Positions 1 through 9,490 are shown, numbered from the stretch's first letter. The stretch: 64,000 nucleotides of DNA from Janthinobacterium tructae (GCF_006517255.1 NZ_CP041185.1:2294001-2358000), one strand, 5' to 3'. The notes: generated by a model from the sequence alone, not told the origin. Translations and numbers: made by a program.

Positions 1-2
1 GC

Positions 3-245
3 CTGGCGCAGAGTTTCATCCCAGACGTGATGTTGCTGGACCTGATGATGCCGGGCCTGAGCGGCACCGAGGTGTGCCGCCAGATCAAGCAAAGCGCGGG
101 GCTGGACAGTGTGCGCGTGATCGCCATGAGCGGTTACTTGACGGCCGAGAACGAAGGCGAGCTGTTGGCGGCCGGGGCCGAGCACTGCATCGCCAAACCC
201 ATAGACGGGGTGGCCTTGCTCAAGGCAATGGGCCTGGAGGTCTGA
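3..245 (+). CDS. Response regulator receiver domain, C-terminal part (cut by window edge)
   Basis: The open frame enters from the left edge and ends at a stop at 243-245, giving the last 80 residues. The segment VMLLDLMMPGLSG holds the phosphoacceptor aspartate and following loop of a CheY-like receiver, and CIAKPID is the conserved Lys-Pro near its C-terminus. The protein ends directly after the receiver fold, so this is a stand-alone or C-terminal receiver that probably takes phosphate from a histidine kinase. The hybrid kinase starting 74 bp downstream on the same strand is a possible partner (inference). Its N-terminus is outside the window. Confidence 0.85.
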   Translation: MAQSFIPDVMLLDLMMPGLSGTEVCRQIKQSAGLDSVRVIAMSGYLTAENEGELLAAGAEHCIAKPIDGVALLKAMGLEV

Positions 246-319
246 CCGTCCAGCACCGCACGGCGCCCGCCGTGCTGTCGGCAGACCAGACGCAACGATG
301 AATGGCGCGATAGGAGAAC

Positions 320-3043
320 ATGGTTAAGTACATCAGGCCGGCGCCGGCTCGGCACGATGGCCTCGCCGTGGCGCTGGCGCTGCTGGTGGCGCTGCTGATG
401 CTGCTGCCCTGGGGCCAGGTTGACATTCCCTTCCGTCACTACCTGCCCCTGCATACGCTGCTTGAGTTCGCCTCCATCGTCGTCGCCTTTCTCGTCTTCG
501 CCACGCTCTGGTACACCCCGTCCAACGCCGTTTCGGCTTCCTGGCTGCTGATCGCCGTCGCGCTATTTTCGGCCGGCTGGCTGGACCTGGCCCATGCGCT
601 GTCGTTCCGCGGCATGCCGGACCTGATCACGCCGTCGACGGCGAAAAAATCCACGGCGTTCTGGCTGGCGGCCCGCCTCATCGTGGCGCTGACGCTGCTG
701 GGCGTGAGTTTTTATCCGCATCTGCGGCGTCCCAGCCGGCTTGGCCGCTACGGCTTGCTGGCCGGCGCTGCCGCGCTCAACCTGCTGTTGCTGTGGGGCG
801 TGTTCTGGCACGAGGCCAAGCTGCCCGGCGGAGGCGGCGCGATGGACTATTTCAGCCTGAAAAATATCCTGGAAGGCCTGGCGGCGGCGCTGCTGCTGCA
901 CAGTGCCTGGCGCTACCGGCGGCTGGCGCGCGGCGCCGGCGCCGACAGCCTGCGGCCGTTGTTCCTCGCCGCGTTGGCAGGGGCGCTAAGCGGGTTGCTG
1001 CTGATCAATCATGAAATCATGGCCGACCTGCGCAATCTGTTCGGCCACCTGTACAAGCTGCTCAGCTACGGCTTGCTGTTCCAGGCCATGTTCGTCGCCA
1101 GCGTGCGCAAGCCCTACCACCAGTTGTCGCTGCAGGCCCATGCCCTGACCGAGACCAACGCCCAATTGCGCACACGCTCGCTGGCCTTGTCCTCGACAGC
1201 GATGCCGGTCTTCGTGACTGACCTGGCCGGCCGGGTGCAATGGCGCAACCGCGCCGCCTACGCACTGCTGCGCCAGGCCTTTCCAGGGCGCGCCGCGCGC
1301 CAGCAGTTCAAGTCGGCCTTGCTGGACAGTGATCCAGCCGCGCTGGCTGGCATGCGCGCTGCGCTCGCCAACGGCGTGCTCTGGCGCGGCCAAGTGCGGC
1401 TGGGCCAGGACGGCGGGCCGCGCCTGATCCTGGACTGTACGGCGACGCCGCTGCGCAACGACGGGGGCGCGGTGTACGGCTCGGTCATTACCGCCGAGGA
1501 CGTCACCGAGCGCATCGCGGCGCGGCAGCGCTACAAGCGCGTGCTCGACACTGCCTTGGACGGCTTCTGGATTATCGGCGCGGACGGCTGGCTGCTGGAG
1601 GTCAACCAGGGTTACGCCAAGATGTCGGGCTACACGGTGGCGCAGCTTCTGCGGATGAACGTGGACCAACTGGAAGCGGCCGCCTTCACCCGCGACATCC
1701 CGCTGCGCATGACGCATCTCGCCAGCCAGGGGCAGTTGCGCTTGCAGAGCCGTCACCGCCACGCCGACGGCCACGAGTTCGTCGTCGAGATGTCGGCCAC
1801 CCACGACCCCGCGACGGGCCACGTCTTCGTGTTCCTGCACGACCGCAGCGAGTACGAGGCGGCCGCCGCCGCCCGCTACGACCTGGAGCGGCAGCTGCTG
1901 CAGTCGCAGAAGATGCAGTCGCTCGGCCAGTTGACCGGCGGCATCGCGCATGATTTCAACAACGCGCTGACGGCCATTCTCGGCTACGCCAACCTGGCCC
2001 TGCGCCGCTGCCTGCCGGCCCAGCCAGGCAAGCTCGGCCCCTACCTGCGCGAAATCGTCGGCGCCAGCGAACGGGCCAGCGAACTGGTGGCCAAGATGCT
2101 GACCTTCGCGCGCATGCAGCCGGGCGCGCCAGCCGGACCGCTGGCGCCAGCCGGGGTGATCGCCGAGGTGCTGGCGATGCTGCGCCCGTCCATCCCGTCC
2201 GGCATCGCCCTGCACAGCCGCGTCGACGATCCGGCCTGCGTGCTGATGGCGGCCGGCGAGCTGCATCAGGTGCTGGTCAACCTGATCATCAATGCGCGCG
2301 ACGCGATCGGCGAGCACGGCAGTATCGAGGTGCGGGTGCGCCGCCGCCTTCTCGACGGCCAGTTGTGCGCCGTCAGCCGGCGCCGGCTGGTGGGGGACTA
2401 CCTGGCCATCGAGGTGCGCGACGACGGCTGCGGCATCGCCGCCGAGCATGTCGGGCGCCTGTTCGACCCCTTCTTCACCACCAAGGAGGTGGGCAAGGGC
2501 ACCGGGCTGGGCCTGGCCATGCTGCAAAGCATACTGCGGCGCGCAGGCGGCCACGTGCTGGTCGAGACGGCGCCCGGCCGGGGCAGTTGCTTCCAGCTAT
2601 TGTTTCCGGTCGCGGCGGCCACCGCCGGCGAGGCCGCCGTGGCCGGGCCGGCCGCCGTGTTCGACGGCGTGGCCGGGGCCGGCCAGCAGATATGGGTGGT
2701 CGACGACACGCCGGCCGTGGCCCGCTACATCGCCGAACTGCTGGGCGACTGGGGCTACCGGGTGCGCCGTTTCGACGATCCGCTGCAGTTGCTGGCCGCC
2801 TTCCAAGCCACGCCGATGGCGGTCGACCTGGTGCTGACCGACCAGACGATGCCGGGCATCGGCGGCTTGGCGCTGGCCGCCGCGCTGCACCGCCTGCGTC
2901 CCGGCCTGCCGATCTTCCTGTGCACTGGCCAGTGCGCTGGCCTGGACGAGGCGGCGCTGTCGCGCTGCGGGATCCAGCGCTGCTTCGACAAGCCCATTTC
3001 CGGCGGCGCGCTGCTTCGGGCGGTCGCGCTGGCGCTGGTTTGA
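320..3043 (+). CDS. MASE3-type hybrid sensor histidine kinase with PAS domains and receiver
   Basis: 907 residues. The N-terminal ~260 residues form several membrane helices resembling the MASE3 integral sensor domain. A PAS-like unit (around 290-390) and a second PAS unit (around 400-520) follow. The dimerisation/phosphotransfer helix carries GGIAHDFNN with His544. The ATPase domain shows an N box (NLIINARDAI), a G1 box (DDGCGI) and GKGTGLGLA. A C-terminal receiver (VVDDTP, phosphoacceptor Asp841 in LTDQTMP, FDKPIS) makes it a hybrid kinase, so phosphate probably moves His to Asp within the protein. It acts at the inner membrane; the signal is unknown. It lies between a receiver gene and an MCP gene. 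Confidence 0.9.
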   Translation: MVKYIRPAPARHDGLAVALALLVALLMLLPWGQVDIPFRHYLPLHTLLEFASIVVAFLVFATLWYTPSNAVSASWLLIAVALFSAGWLDLAHALSFRGMPDLITPSTAKKSTAFWLAARLIVALTLLGVSFYPHLRRPSRLGRYGLLAGAAALNLLLLWGVFWHEAKLPGGGGAMDYFSLKNILEGLAAALLLHSAWRYRRLARGAGADSLRPLFLAALAGALSGLLLINHEIMADLRNLFGHLYKLLSYGLLFQAMFVASVRKPYHQLSLQAHALTETNAQLRTRSLALSSTAMPVFVTDLAGRVQWRNRAAYALLRQAFPGRAARQQFKSALLDSDPAALAGMRAALANGVLWRGQVRLGQDGGPRLILDCTATPLRNDGGAVYGSVITAEDVTERIAARQRYKRVLDTALDGFWIIGADGWLLEVNQGYAKMSGYTVAQLLRMNVDQLEAAAFTRDIPLRMTHLASQGQLRLQSRHRHADGHEFVVEMSATHDPATGHVFVFLHDRSEYEAAAAARYDLERQLLQSQKMQSLGQLTGGIAHDFNNALTAILGYANLALRRCLPAQPGKLGPYLREIVGASERASELVAKMLTFARMQPGAPAGPLAPAGVIAEVLAMLRPSIPSGIALHSRVDDPACVLMAAGELHQVLVNLIINARDAIGEHGSIEVRVRRRLLDGQLCAVSRRRLVGDYLAIEVRDDGCGIAAEHVGRLFDPFFTTKEVGKGTGLGLAMLQSILRRAGGHVLVETAPGRGSCFQLLFPVAAATAGEAAVAGPAAVFDGVAGAGQQIWVVDDTPAVARYIAELLGDWGYRVRRFDDPLQLLAAFQATPMAVDLVLTDQTMPGIGGLALAAALHRLRPGLPIFLCTGQCAGLDEAALSRCGIQRCFDKPISGGALLRAVALALV

Positions 3044-3110
3044 ACGGCGGTGGCGCGCTGTCGCATCGGCGGGACATTAGTGATTAAACCGATTAAACCG
3101 CTCAAAACGA

Positions 3111-3139
3111 TTGACTTGCCTCAAGCTCCGCTATATATT
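3111..3139 (+). promoter_or_regulatory. Candidate sigma-70 promoter for the MCP gene
   Basis: TTGACT (3111-3116) and TATATT (3134-3139) are separated by exactly 17 bp, a strong match to -35 and -10 hexamers, about 170 bp before the MCP start. Two tandem copies of GATTAAACC lie just upstream at 3082-3099. The rest of the 3044-3312 gap shows no gene. Confidence 0.55.
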
Positions 3140-3312
3140 TCCATCGGGAATCAAGTTGTTCCGTGCCTCATTTCGTGATGCCCGCGCGACCTGTATTGCC
3201 CGCGCCGCCAGTCCAGGCCGCCGGCGTCGCCTTCCCTCCCGCTGCGCCCGCGCGCCGACTACCGGTCGATGCCGGCAAACTGGCGGGACCCCACCGCAAC
3301 TGGAGAGCTTGA

Positions 3313-4974
3313 ATGAATATGAATGTGGGTACCCGGCTGAGCGCCGCCTTCTTGCTGGTGATTGTTTTGCTGCTGGGCATCACCCTGCAGGGGATCGCCG
3401 GCATGAGTTCCGTCAACGACAGCAGCGAATTGATCGTCAATGACCGCTACCGCAAGGTGACGATCGCCAACGCCGTCCTCGACGGCATCAACAGCACTGC
3501 GGTGGAGATGCGCAACCTGCTGATCCTCGAGGACAAGGCGCAGGCTGCCCAGGCGCTGGAACGGATGGCGCTCGCGCGCAAGCAGGTCACGGGCCAGTTG
3601 GCCACGCTGGAACGGGAACTGTCGACCGAGCAGGGCCGCCAGAGCCTCAAACGCATCCTCGACGCGCGGGCCCGCTACGCCGCCGGGCAACAGCGCTTCC
3701 TCGCGCTGCTGGCGGCGGACGACAAGGCGCAGGCCAGCGCCTTGCTGCTGTCGAGCGTGATGCGCGACCAGCAAGCCTACTTCGACGAGGTGCGCAGCCT
3801 GGTCAACCTGGTCGGTCAGCTGATGGAGAAGGCCGGCGAGCACTCGGTGCTGACCTACCACGCCAGCCGCAACTGGATGCTCGGCCTGGCGGCGCTGGCC
3901 ACGCTGCTGGCCTGCGGCCTGGGCGTCTGGATCACGCGCGGCATCACCGGCCCGCTGCGCGGTGCCATGGCCGTCGCCCAAGCCATCGCCGGCGGCGACC
4001 TGCGCAGCCACATCAGGGTCAGCGGCGACGATGAGACGGCGCGCCTGCTCAAGGCGCTGCAGGAAATGAACGACAGCCTGCAACGCATCGTCGGGCAGGT
4101 GCGCAGCGGCACCGACACCATCAACGCCGCCGCCAGCGAGATCGCCGACGGCAACCTGGACCTGTCGGCGCGCACCGAGCAGCAGGCCAGTTCGCTGGAG
4201 GAGACGGCAGCCGCGATGGAGCAGCTGACCAGCACGGTGCAGCAAAACGCCGACAGCGCGCGCCAGGCGAGCGCGCTGGCCGCCGGCGCCAGCGCGGTGG
4301 CCAGCAAGGGCGGCGCCGAGGTGGCCCGGGTGGTCGACACGATGGCTTCGATCAACGCCTCGTCGCAGAAGATCGTCGACATCATCAGCGTCATCGAGGC
4401 GATTGCCTTCCAGACCAACATCCTGGCGCTGAACGCCGCTGTCGAGGCGGCGCGCGCCGGCGAACAGGGCCGCGGCTTCGCCGTGGTGGCAGCGGAGGTG
4501 CGCGGCCTGGCCCAGCGCAGCACGGCGGCGGCCAAGGAGATCGAGTTGCTGATCCGCGACTCGGTCGAGCAGGTCGAATGCGGCAACCGCCTGGTCAGCG
4601 ACGCCGGCCGCACCATGGCCGAGGTGGTGGCCAGCGTGCACCGGGTCAGCGACATTATGGGCAAGATCAGCGCCGCCGGCGTCGAACAAAGCGCCGGCAT
4701 CGCCCAAGTCAACGAGGCGATCGCCCAGATGGATGCGGTGACCCAGCAGAACGCCGCGCTGGTGGAGGAGGCGGCTGCCGCCGCCGCCAGCCTGCAGCAA
4801 CAGGCGCGCGGCCTGTCCGCGACGGTTGGCGTGTTCCGCACCGAGGACGGTACGCTGGCGCCCCTTGCCACAGCCCCGGTTCCGGCGCGCCGCCACAGCA
4901 CAGGGTTCGCGCCGGCCGCCGTCAAGGCCCGTTTGCGCCGGTCCGCCGCCGTCGACGAGTGGGAAGCATTCTGA
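3313..4974 (+). CDS. Methyl-accepting chemotaxis protein with C-terminal CheR/CheB tether
   Basis: 553 residues. A transmembrane helix near residues 10-32, a periplasmic four-helix-type sensor region and a second helix (about 187-211) are followed by a HAMP linker and the long cytoplasmic coiled coil. The signalling hairpin is clear: QTNILALNAAVEAARAGEQ, then GRGFAVVAAEVRGLAQRS. The protein ends in EWEAF, matching the xWxxF pentapeptide that docks CheR and CheB on high-abundance receptors such as Tar and Tsr. The start is ATG 3313, after GGAGAG. It should relay ligand binding to CheA through CheW. A diguanylate cyclase/phosphodiesterase gene follows 55 bp later. Confidence 0.93.
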   Translation: MNMNVGTRLSAAFLLVIVLLLGITLQGIAGMSSVNDSSELIVNDRYRKVTIANAVLDGINSTAVEMRNLLILEDKAQAAQALERMALARKQVTGQLATLERELSTEQGRQSLKRILDARARYAAGQQRFLALLAADDKAQASALLLSSVMRDQQAYFDEVRSLVNLVGQLMEKAGEHSVLTYHASRNWMLGLAALATLLACGLGVWITRGITGPLRGAMAVAQAIAGGDLRSHIRVSGDDETARLLKALQEMNDSLQRIVGQVRSGTDTINAAASEIADGNLDLSARTEQQASSLEETAAAMEQLTSTVQQNADSARQASALAAGASAVASKGGAEVARVVDTMASINASSQKIVDIISVIEAIAFQTNILALNAAVEAARAGEQGRGFAVVAAEVRGLAQRSTAAAKEIELLIRDSVEQVECGNRLVSDAGRTMAEVVASVHRVSDIMGKISAAGVEQSAGIAQVNEAIAQMDAVTQQNAALVEEAAAAAASLQQQARGLSATVGVFRTEDGTLAPLATAPVPARRHSTGFAPAAVKARLRRSAAVDEWEAF

Positions 4975-5029
4975 GTCCGGTCTGAACGGATCGCCTGCGG
5001 CGCCGGTGCCGGCGCGGCCAACTGGAACA

Positions 5030-7126
5030 ATGGGAACGAGCATGGTCGCTAGGGGCGCCATCAATCAATCGGGGATGCCGGCTGCGCCGGCCATGGACTG
5101 GCTCGGCTGCGCCGCGAGCATACTCGACCAACTGTGTGTGGGCGTGGTCGTGACCGACGGTGCGCTGCGGGTGCTGGCCATCAACGGGCGCGGCCGCGCC
5201 ATCTGCGGCCTGGCCGGCGCGCTGGAGCCGGCCGGCCTGGCGCTGGCCACCCTGCTGCCCAGCGCACCGCTGTGCGCGCGCGCGCAGGTTTTGCTGGCCG
5301 GCGGTGCCGCGCCGTCTGCCATGGCCGTGGTCGTCGGCGGGCGCTGCCTGAACGCCAGCTTCGCCGTGGTCGATATCGGCGCCATCGGCGCGCGACTGCT
5401 GCTCAGCTTGGACGACGGCATCCGTGGCGAGGAGCAGTGCCAGGAGTCGTGTTCGCCGGCGGCGCATTACCGCAACCAGGCCGCACTACTCGACAAGGCC
5501 ACCGACGCCATCATAGTGCGCGACATGGACGACCGCGTGGTGTTCTGGAACATGGGCGCGCAGCGCCTGTACGGTTGGCGCGCCGCCGAGGTGCTGGGCG
5601 CGCCGGGCGCCGCCGCGATGTACGACGATCCGGCCGAGCTGCAGGAGATCAAGCGGCAAGTGCTGGCGCAGGGCAGCTGGCGTGGCGAGCTGGTGCAACT
5701 GCGCCGCGACGGCGGCCGCTTCACCGTCGAGAGCCAGCGCACGCTGGTGCGCGACGGCGCCGGCCGGGCCCAGTCCGTGTTCATCATCAACACCGACATC
5801 AGCCAGCGCAAGGAGCAGGAGGCGCGGATCCGCACGATGGCCCTGTACGACAGTATGACCGGGCTACCCAACCGGCGCATGTTCATGCAGCACATGCGCC
5901 AGGCCCTGGCCGATGGCGCGCGCAACGACGATACCCTGGCCCTGTTGTTCCTGGACCTGAACCGCTTCAAGGAAATCAACGACACGCTGGGCCACGACGT
6001 CGGCGACCAGGTGCTGATCGGCGTGGCGCAGCGCTTCCAGGCGGCCCTGCCGGGCGAGCAGTTGCTGGCCCGGCTGGCCGGCGACGAGTTCGTCGTCATC
6101 GCCGGCTCGGCCAACGCGGCCACAGCGGCCCGCCTGGCCGGCCGCCTGCTCGACGCCTTGCGCCTGCCGGTGGCGGCGAGGGGCCACAGCTTCCCGCTCA
6201 GCGTGAGCATCGGCACCGCCCTGTTCCCCGAGGACGGGCGCAGCGTGGAGGAACTGCTCAAGCACGCCGACCTGGCGATGTACCGCGCCAAGGCCCAGGG
6301 CGGCGGCCACCAGGCTTACCGGCCCGACATGAGCGCCGGCCTGGACAAGCGCATTGAAATGGCCAGGCGGCTCGGCCTGGCCATTGAGGCCGGCACGCTG
6401 GAACTGTACTACCAGCCCAAGGTACGGCTCAACAGCGGCGCCGTCGACGGCGCCGAGGCGCTGCTGCGGTGGCACGACGCGGACTGGGGCGCGGTCAGTC
6501 CGGCCACCTTCATCCCCATCGCCGAGGCGCGCGGTATGATAGTGGCGCTGGGCAATTGGGTGTTGCGCGCCGCCTGCCGCCAGATGGCCGCCTGGCGTGC
6601 TGCCGGCCTGGTGTTTCCGGGCCGCTTGGCGGTCAACCTGGCGGCCCGGCAGCTGGCCGGCGCCGACGCGGCCGGGCAGATCCTGGCCATCGTCGAGCAG
6701 GCCGGCCTGAGTCCCGACTGCTTCGAACTGGAACTGACCGAAAGCGGCCTGATGGACAACGTCGAGCACGCCATCGGCGTGATGGCGACCCTGAAGGCGG
6801 CCGGATTCACCGTGTCGATCGACGATTTCGGCACCGGCTACTCCTCGCTATCCTACCTGAAGCGGCTGCCGGCCGACACGCTCAAGATCGACATCTCTTT
6901 CGTGCGCGACATGCTCAGCGACCGCCAGGACTACACCATCGTCACTACCATCATCGGCATGGCCCGCAACCTGCAACTGCGCACCGTGGCCGAGGGCGTG
7001 GAGCACGCGGCCCAGGCCGAGGCGCTGCTGGCGCTGGGCTGCGACGATGCGCAGGGCTACTATTTTTGCCGGCCGCTGCCGGCCGCCGCGTTCGCCGAGC
7101 AGTGGTTGGGGCACCCCCGCGCCTGA
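5030..7126 (+). CDS. PAS-GGDEF-EAL c-di-GMP signalling protein
   Basis: About 698 residues. An N-terminal PAS-like region is followed by a clear PAS domain (KATDAIIVRDMDDRVVFWN). The GGDEF domain (from MTGLPNRR) has AGDEF in place of GGDEF, a variant often still active. The EAL domain has EALLRW, the asparagine in VNLAARQ, LTESGLM, DDFGTGYSSL, KID, EGVE and QGYYF, so it keeps the residues expected for c-di-GMP phosphodiesterase activity. Which activity dominates cannot be read from sequence. ATG 5042 is an alternative start with GGGAACGAG before it. The frame is open further upstream into the MCP gene, but that part is ignored because it overlaps the receptor. Confidence 0.9.
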   Translation: MGTSMVARGAINQSGMPAAPAMDWLGCAASILDQLCVGVVVTDGALRVLAINGRGRAICGLAGALEPAGLALATLLPSAPLCARAQVLLAGGAAPSAMAVVVGGRCLNASFAVVDIGAIGARLLLSLDDGIRGEEQCQESCSPAAHYRNQAALLDKATDAIIVRDMDDRVVFWNMGAQRLYGWRAAEVLGAPGAAAMYDDPAELQEIKRQVLAQGSWRGELVQLRRDGGRFTVESQRTLVRDGAGRAQSVFIINTDISQRKEQEARIRTMALYDSMTGLPNRRMFMQHMRQALADGARNDDTLALLFLDLNRFKEINDTLGHDVGDQVLIGVAQRFQAALPGEQLLARLAGDEFVVIAGSANAATAARLAGRLLDALRLPVAARGHSFPLSVSIGTALFPEDGRSVEELLKHADLAMYRAKAQGGGHQAYRPDMSAGLDKRIEMARRLGLAIEAGTLELYYQPKVRLNSGAVDGAEALLRWHDADWGAVSPATFIPIAEARGMIVALGNWVLRAACRQMAAWRAAGLVFPGRLAVNLAARQLAGADAAGQILAIVEQAGLSPDCFELELTESGLMDNVEHAIGVMATLKAAGFTVSIDDFGTGYSSLSYLKRLPADTLKIDISFVRDMLSDRQDYTIVTTIIGMARNLQLRTVAEGVEHAAQAEALLALGCDDAQGYYFCRPLPAAAFAEQWLGHPRA

Positions 7127-7242
7127 GCGGTGCCACGCCGGTGCCTCCGCCGTCGACGCCTAAATAAGCAGATTCTGGAGGAAGGGAGGACCTAGCATGG
7201 GCGCCGGCTCCGCTCCTTGACTTTTGCACCTGCCTGCCACGA

Positions 7243-7417
7243 AGCGGTGGCGAGCGCACCGCCACTATTTACTCGCTGATCGGTACGGCCAAGTTCTACG
7301 GGGGTTGACTCCGAGGCTTGGCTGCGCCACGTGCTGACTAATTTCGCTGATTCCCCGGTCAATCGGGTTGGCGACTTCCTGGCCTGGAACTGCGCCGCGC
7401 AGCTTTCCTCGTCTTAA
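7243..7417 (+). pseudogene. IS66-family transposase (TnpC) C-terminal remnant, frameshifted
   Basis: Frame 1 from 7243 reads SGGERTATIYSLIGTAKFYG and stops at 7306. Shifting frame at about 7303 continues as VDSEAWLRHVLTNFADS, then PVNRVGDFLAWN, to a stop at 7415-7417. This is the characteristic C-terminus of IS66 transposases (SGGER..IYSLIGTAKLNG..PE.YLRHVL..IADHPVNR.....PW), as recalled from the family. Only about 58 residues remain, and an extra G in the run of Gs breaks the frame. No terminal inverted repeats or tnpA/tnpB genes were found. The rest of the gap 7127-7548 holds nothing I can assign. Confidence 0.8.
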
Positions 7418-7548
7418 ACAACACGCAGCATCCCATAGTTGTGATGCCATCGTCTAGCAAATCAAGGCGAGGCTCGAGATGGCTTTGGCTTTACACTTAC
7501 CAGGATCACGCTTGTCATCATTGTTCCTGGTCGACGATGGTGCTGCGA

Positions 7549-8451
7549 TCAATGTCGCGTCGACGCTGGTTTCTTGGCTTCGTCTAGTATCCATTGAGCA
7601 AACGCTTTTATTGGCTCCCCGCTCAATCCGATCGACTCAGGAAGCACGAGACAGAAGGTTTTGGAAATTGCTTTTCCCTCTGGCCATGGAGCGACCAACC
7701 GTCCTTGAGCAAGTTCGGTTTCAACGTAGAGGCGCGGTACTAACGCAACACCGAGGCCAGCCAACGCTGCTTCGATCAACATCGCATGAAGATCGTAGCG
7801 TGCACCAATCGCTGGATTGGTCAGAGGGATTCCAGTCTCTTCGGAGTAGCGTTGCCAAGCCTCGGGGTTCTGTCGCCGGTGCAGGCGCGGCAGGTTATCC
7901 AGTACGGTTGTGCCTTCGTTTTCTGTCAGAATTTCTGGATGGCAAATCGGAACCAACACCTCATCCAAAAGGTGGTGAGTCCTCATTCCCGTCCAGGCCG
8001 GATGCTCGAAATGGATTGCGGCATCGAACCCGCTGCCGGCAAGTACGAAGGGTTCCATGCGTTCGGCAAGATGCACAGTGATGTTCGGATGCTTCTGCTG
8101 GAATTGTGACAAGCGAGGAATGAGCCACCGCATCGCGAAAGTCGGGATGACGGCTATGTCGAGGCTTGCACCATCGACTGGCTGGCCCATCAGGTACTGG
8201 CTGTCTCGTTCCAGCCGGTCAAGCGACTCGCGCACTTGCGCCGCATAGCGTTCCCCGTTGGGCAACAGCCGGACGCGATTTCCGACTCGCTCAAACAACA
8301 GCACGCCGAGAAAGGCTTCCAGTCGGCCAATCTGACGGCTGATGGCCCCTTCCGTCAGTGACAACTCCGCCGCCGCTCGGGCGAAACTGCCATGGCGGGC
8401 GGCGGCCTCGAATGCCATCAGTGCAGCGTTGCTGGGGATCTTCCTGCGCAT
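7549..8451 (-). CDS. LysR-family transcriptional regulator (GcvA-like)
   Basis: 300 residues from the chosen start. The winged helix-turn-helix is clear (AFEAAARHGSFARAAAELS, then LTEGAISRQIGRLE), followed by the linker and a periplasmic-binding-type effector domain starting DIAVIPTFAMRWLIPRL, as in GcvA-type LysR proteins. The start at 8451 (MRRKIPSN) is preferred because AGGA lies at good spacing before it; in-frame ATGs at 8478 and 8502 would add 9 or 17 residues. The gene diverges from 8609-10354, the classic layout in which the LysR protein controls its neighbours from the shared 157 bp gap. The inducer is unknown. Base composition is lower in GC than the flanking core genes. Confidence 0.92.
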   Translation of the reverse strand: MRRKIPSNAALMAFEAAARHGSFARAAAELSLTEGAISRQIGRLEAFLGVLLFERVGNRVRLLPNGERYAAQVRESLDRLERDSQYLMGQPVDGASLDIAVIPTFAMRWLIPRLSQFQQKHPNITVHLAERMEPFVLAGSGFDAAIHFEHPAWTGMRTHHLLDEVLVPICHPEILTENEGTTVLDNLPRLHRRQNPEAWQRYSEETGIPLTNPAIGARYDLHAMLIEAALAGLGVALVPRLYVETELAQGRLVAPWPEGKAISKTFCLVLPESIGLSGEPIKAFAQWILDEAKKPASTRH

Positions 8452-8608
8452 GAGAGTTCCTGATACAGAGCCAGGCATTGGCTCACCTTGATTTTTAATC
8501 ATGGAAGCATACCAAAAAATCGATTTATACGGCGAAATTCAAGTCGCATAATGACTGAACATCAACAAGGAACACCGGCGCGCAACGCTGCCGGTCACGA
8601 ATGATCTT

Positions 8609-9154
8609 ATGATTTATACAGTCGAATGCAGCTTTGCCGATCCAGCCAGTGAAGCAGAGTGGAATCATTTCTACAGTCTGGAAAAACTGCCCGCGCTCAT
8701 TTCAGTGAGCGGGTTCCATACCTCGCAGCGCTTCAAGGCCTTGAGCGCCGGATGCCCTGTCTACCTCGCCATGCATACGATCGACGATCTCGATGTACTT
8801 CATGGAGATGAGTATCGCCGGAAAGGCGGTGGCAATTTCGCGCGCTGGCAGCAGCACATCAGCGACTGGCACCGCAATCTCTATGGCGGCCTTGACCGCG
8901 CACCGGCCATCGGTCAAGACGAACATCTGGTGACGAGTACAGTCGGCCCGGCGCCGCTTATCGAAATGGGCCTCATTCCTTATCGGATGCAAGCTGTCGC
9001 ATTGGACAGGTTCCCTGAACATCGATGGATCGCGAAGATGGGGCCCTCTGTTGACCTCGGCACGGAACATCTTCCGAAAGGCGTCCATCTGTATGCGCCT
9101 ATGACCGGCCAATTGACGAGTGGCAGTGACATCGTTCTCCAAATCTCGCGGTAG
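8609..9154 (+). CDS. Uncharacterised protein, probable dimeric alpha/beta-barrel type
   Basis: 181 residues, no signal peptide or membrane helix. The first ~95 residues (YTVECSFADPASEAEWNHFY, then PALISVSGFHTSQRF) look like ferredoxin-like dimeric-barrel proteins of the EthD/ABM kind, in which a short domain binds small organic compounds. The second half gave no recognised motif. First gene of a tight three-gene set, 6 bp before the tautomerase gene. The context suggests a part in converting a small carbonyl or aromatic compound, but no reaction can be named. The ribosome-binding site is weak. The family call is by eye only. Confidence 0.6.
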   Translation: MIYTVECSFADPASEAEWNHFYSLEKLPALISVSGFHTSQRFKALSAGCPVYLAMHTIDDLDVLHGDEYRRKGGGNFARWQQHISDWHRNLYGGLDRAPAIGQDEHLVTSTVGPAPLIEMGLIPYRMQAVALDRFPEHRWIAKMGPSVDLGTEHLPKGVHLYAPMTGQLTSGSDIVLQISR

Positions 9155-9160
9155 AGCCAA

Positions 9161-9490
9161 ATGCCCAACGTTACGATTTTCATACCAAGCGAAAAGATGC
9201 CGTCGGATGGAAATCTGGAGGAACTCACCGATCAATGCACCCAGCTTTGCACAGAGATGCTTCAAGCTGCGCTGGCGAACGTACACATCATCTATGTTGG
9301 AGTCCGTCATGGCCGGGGGAATTATCAGGCATATGCAGAAATCAAATACCGCCTTGAGCCGTTCAGGACGAAACCCGTCATGGATTTCTTTATGAAAAAA
9401 CTGGATGGCATCATCAAAGGAAATACCGGCCTTACTGCACGCATCCGTTGCTTTGGCTACGCGGCCCCGGCCATTCATGCACGCAACTGA
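9161..9490 (+). CDS. Tautomerase-superfamily protein
   Basis: 109 residues. The mature protein would begin with Pro (MPNVTIFIPSEKM), the catalytic N-terminal proline of 4-oxalocrotonate tautomerase/MIF-type enzymes, followed by a beta-alpha-beta layout (LTDQCTQLCTEMLQAAL, then VHIIYVGVRHGRG). This size fits the longer single-gene members. Such enzymes shift double bonds in keto-enol substrates in the cytoplasm. It starts 6 bp after the previous gene and ends 24 bp before the hydrolase gene, so the three are probably one transcript. Substrate unknown. Confidence 0.7.
   Translation: MPNVTIFIPSEKMPSDGNLEELTDQCTQLCTEMLQAALANVHIIYVGVRHGRGNYQAYAEIKYRLEPFRTKPVMDFFMKKLDGIIKGNTGLTARIRCFGYAAPAIHARN

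Noticed and set aside
986..2554. Long minus-strand open frame opposite the hybrid kinase
   Set aside because: Ala/Gly/His/Gln-rich translation without motifs, fully inside a well-supported gene; a high-GC antisense artefact.
3259..5064. 601-codon minus-strand frame opposite the MCP gene
   Set aside because: No domains, composition typical of antisense reading of a GC-rich gene.
7479..8081. Plus-strand frame of 200 codons over the LysR gene
   Set aside because: Antisense to a clear LysR protein; no motif or ribosome-binding site.
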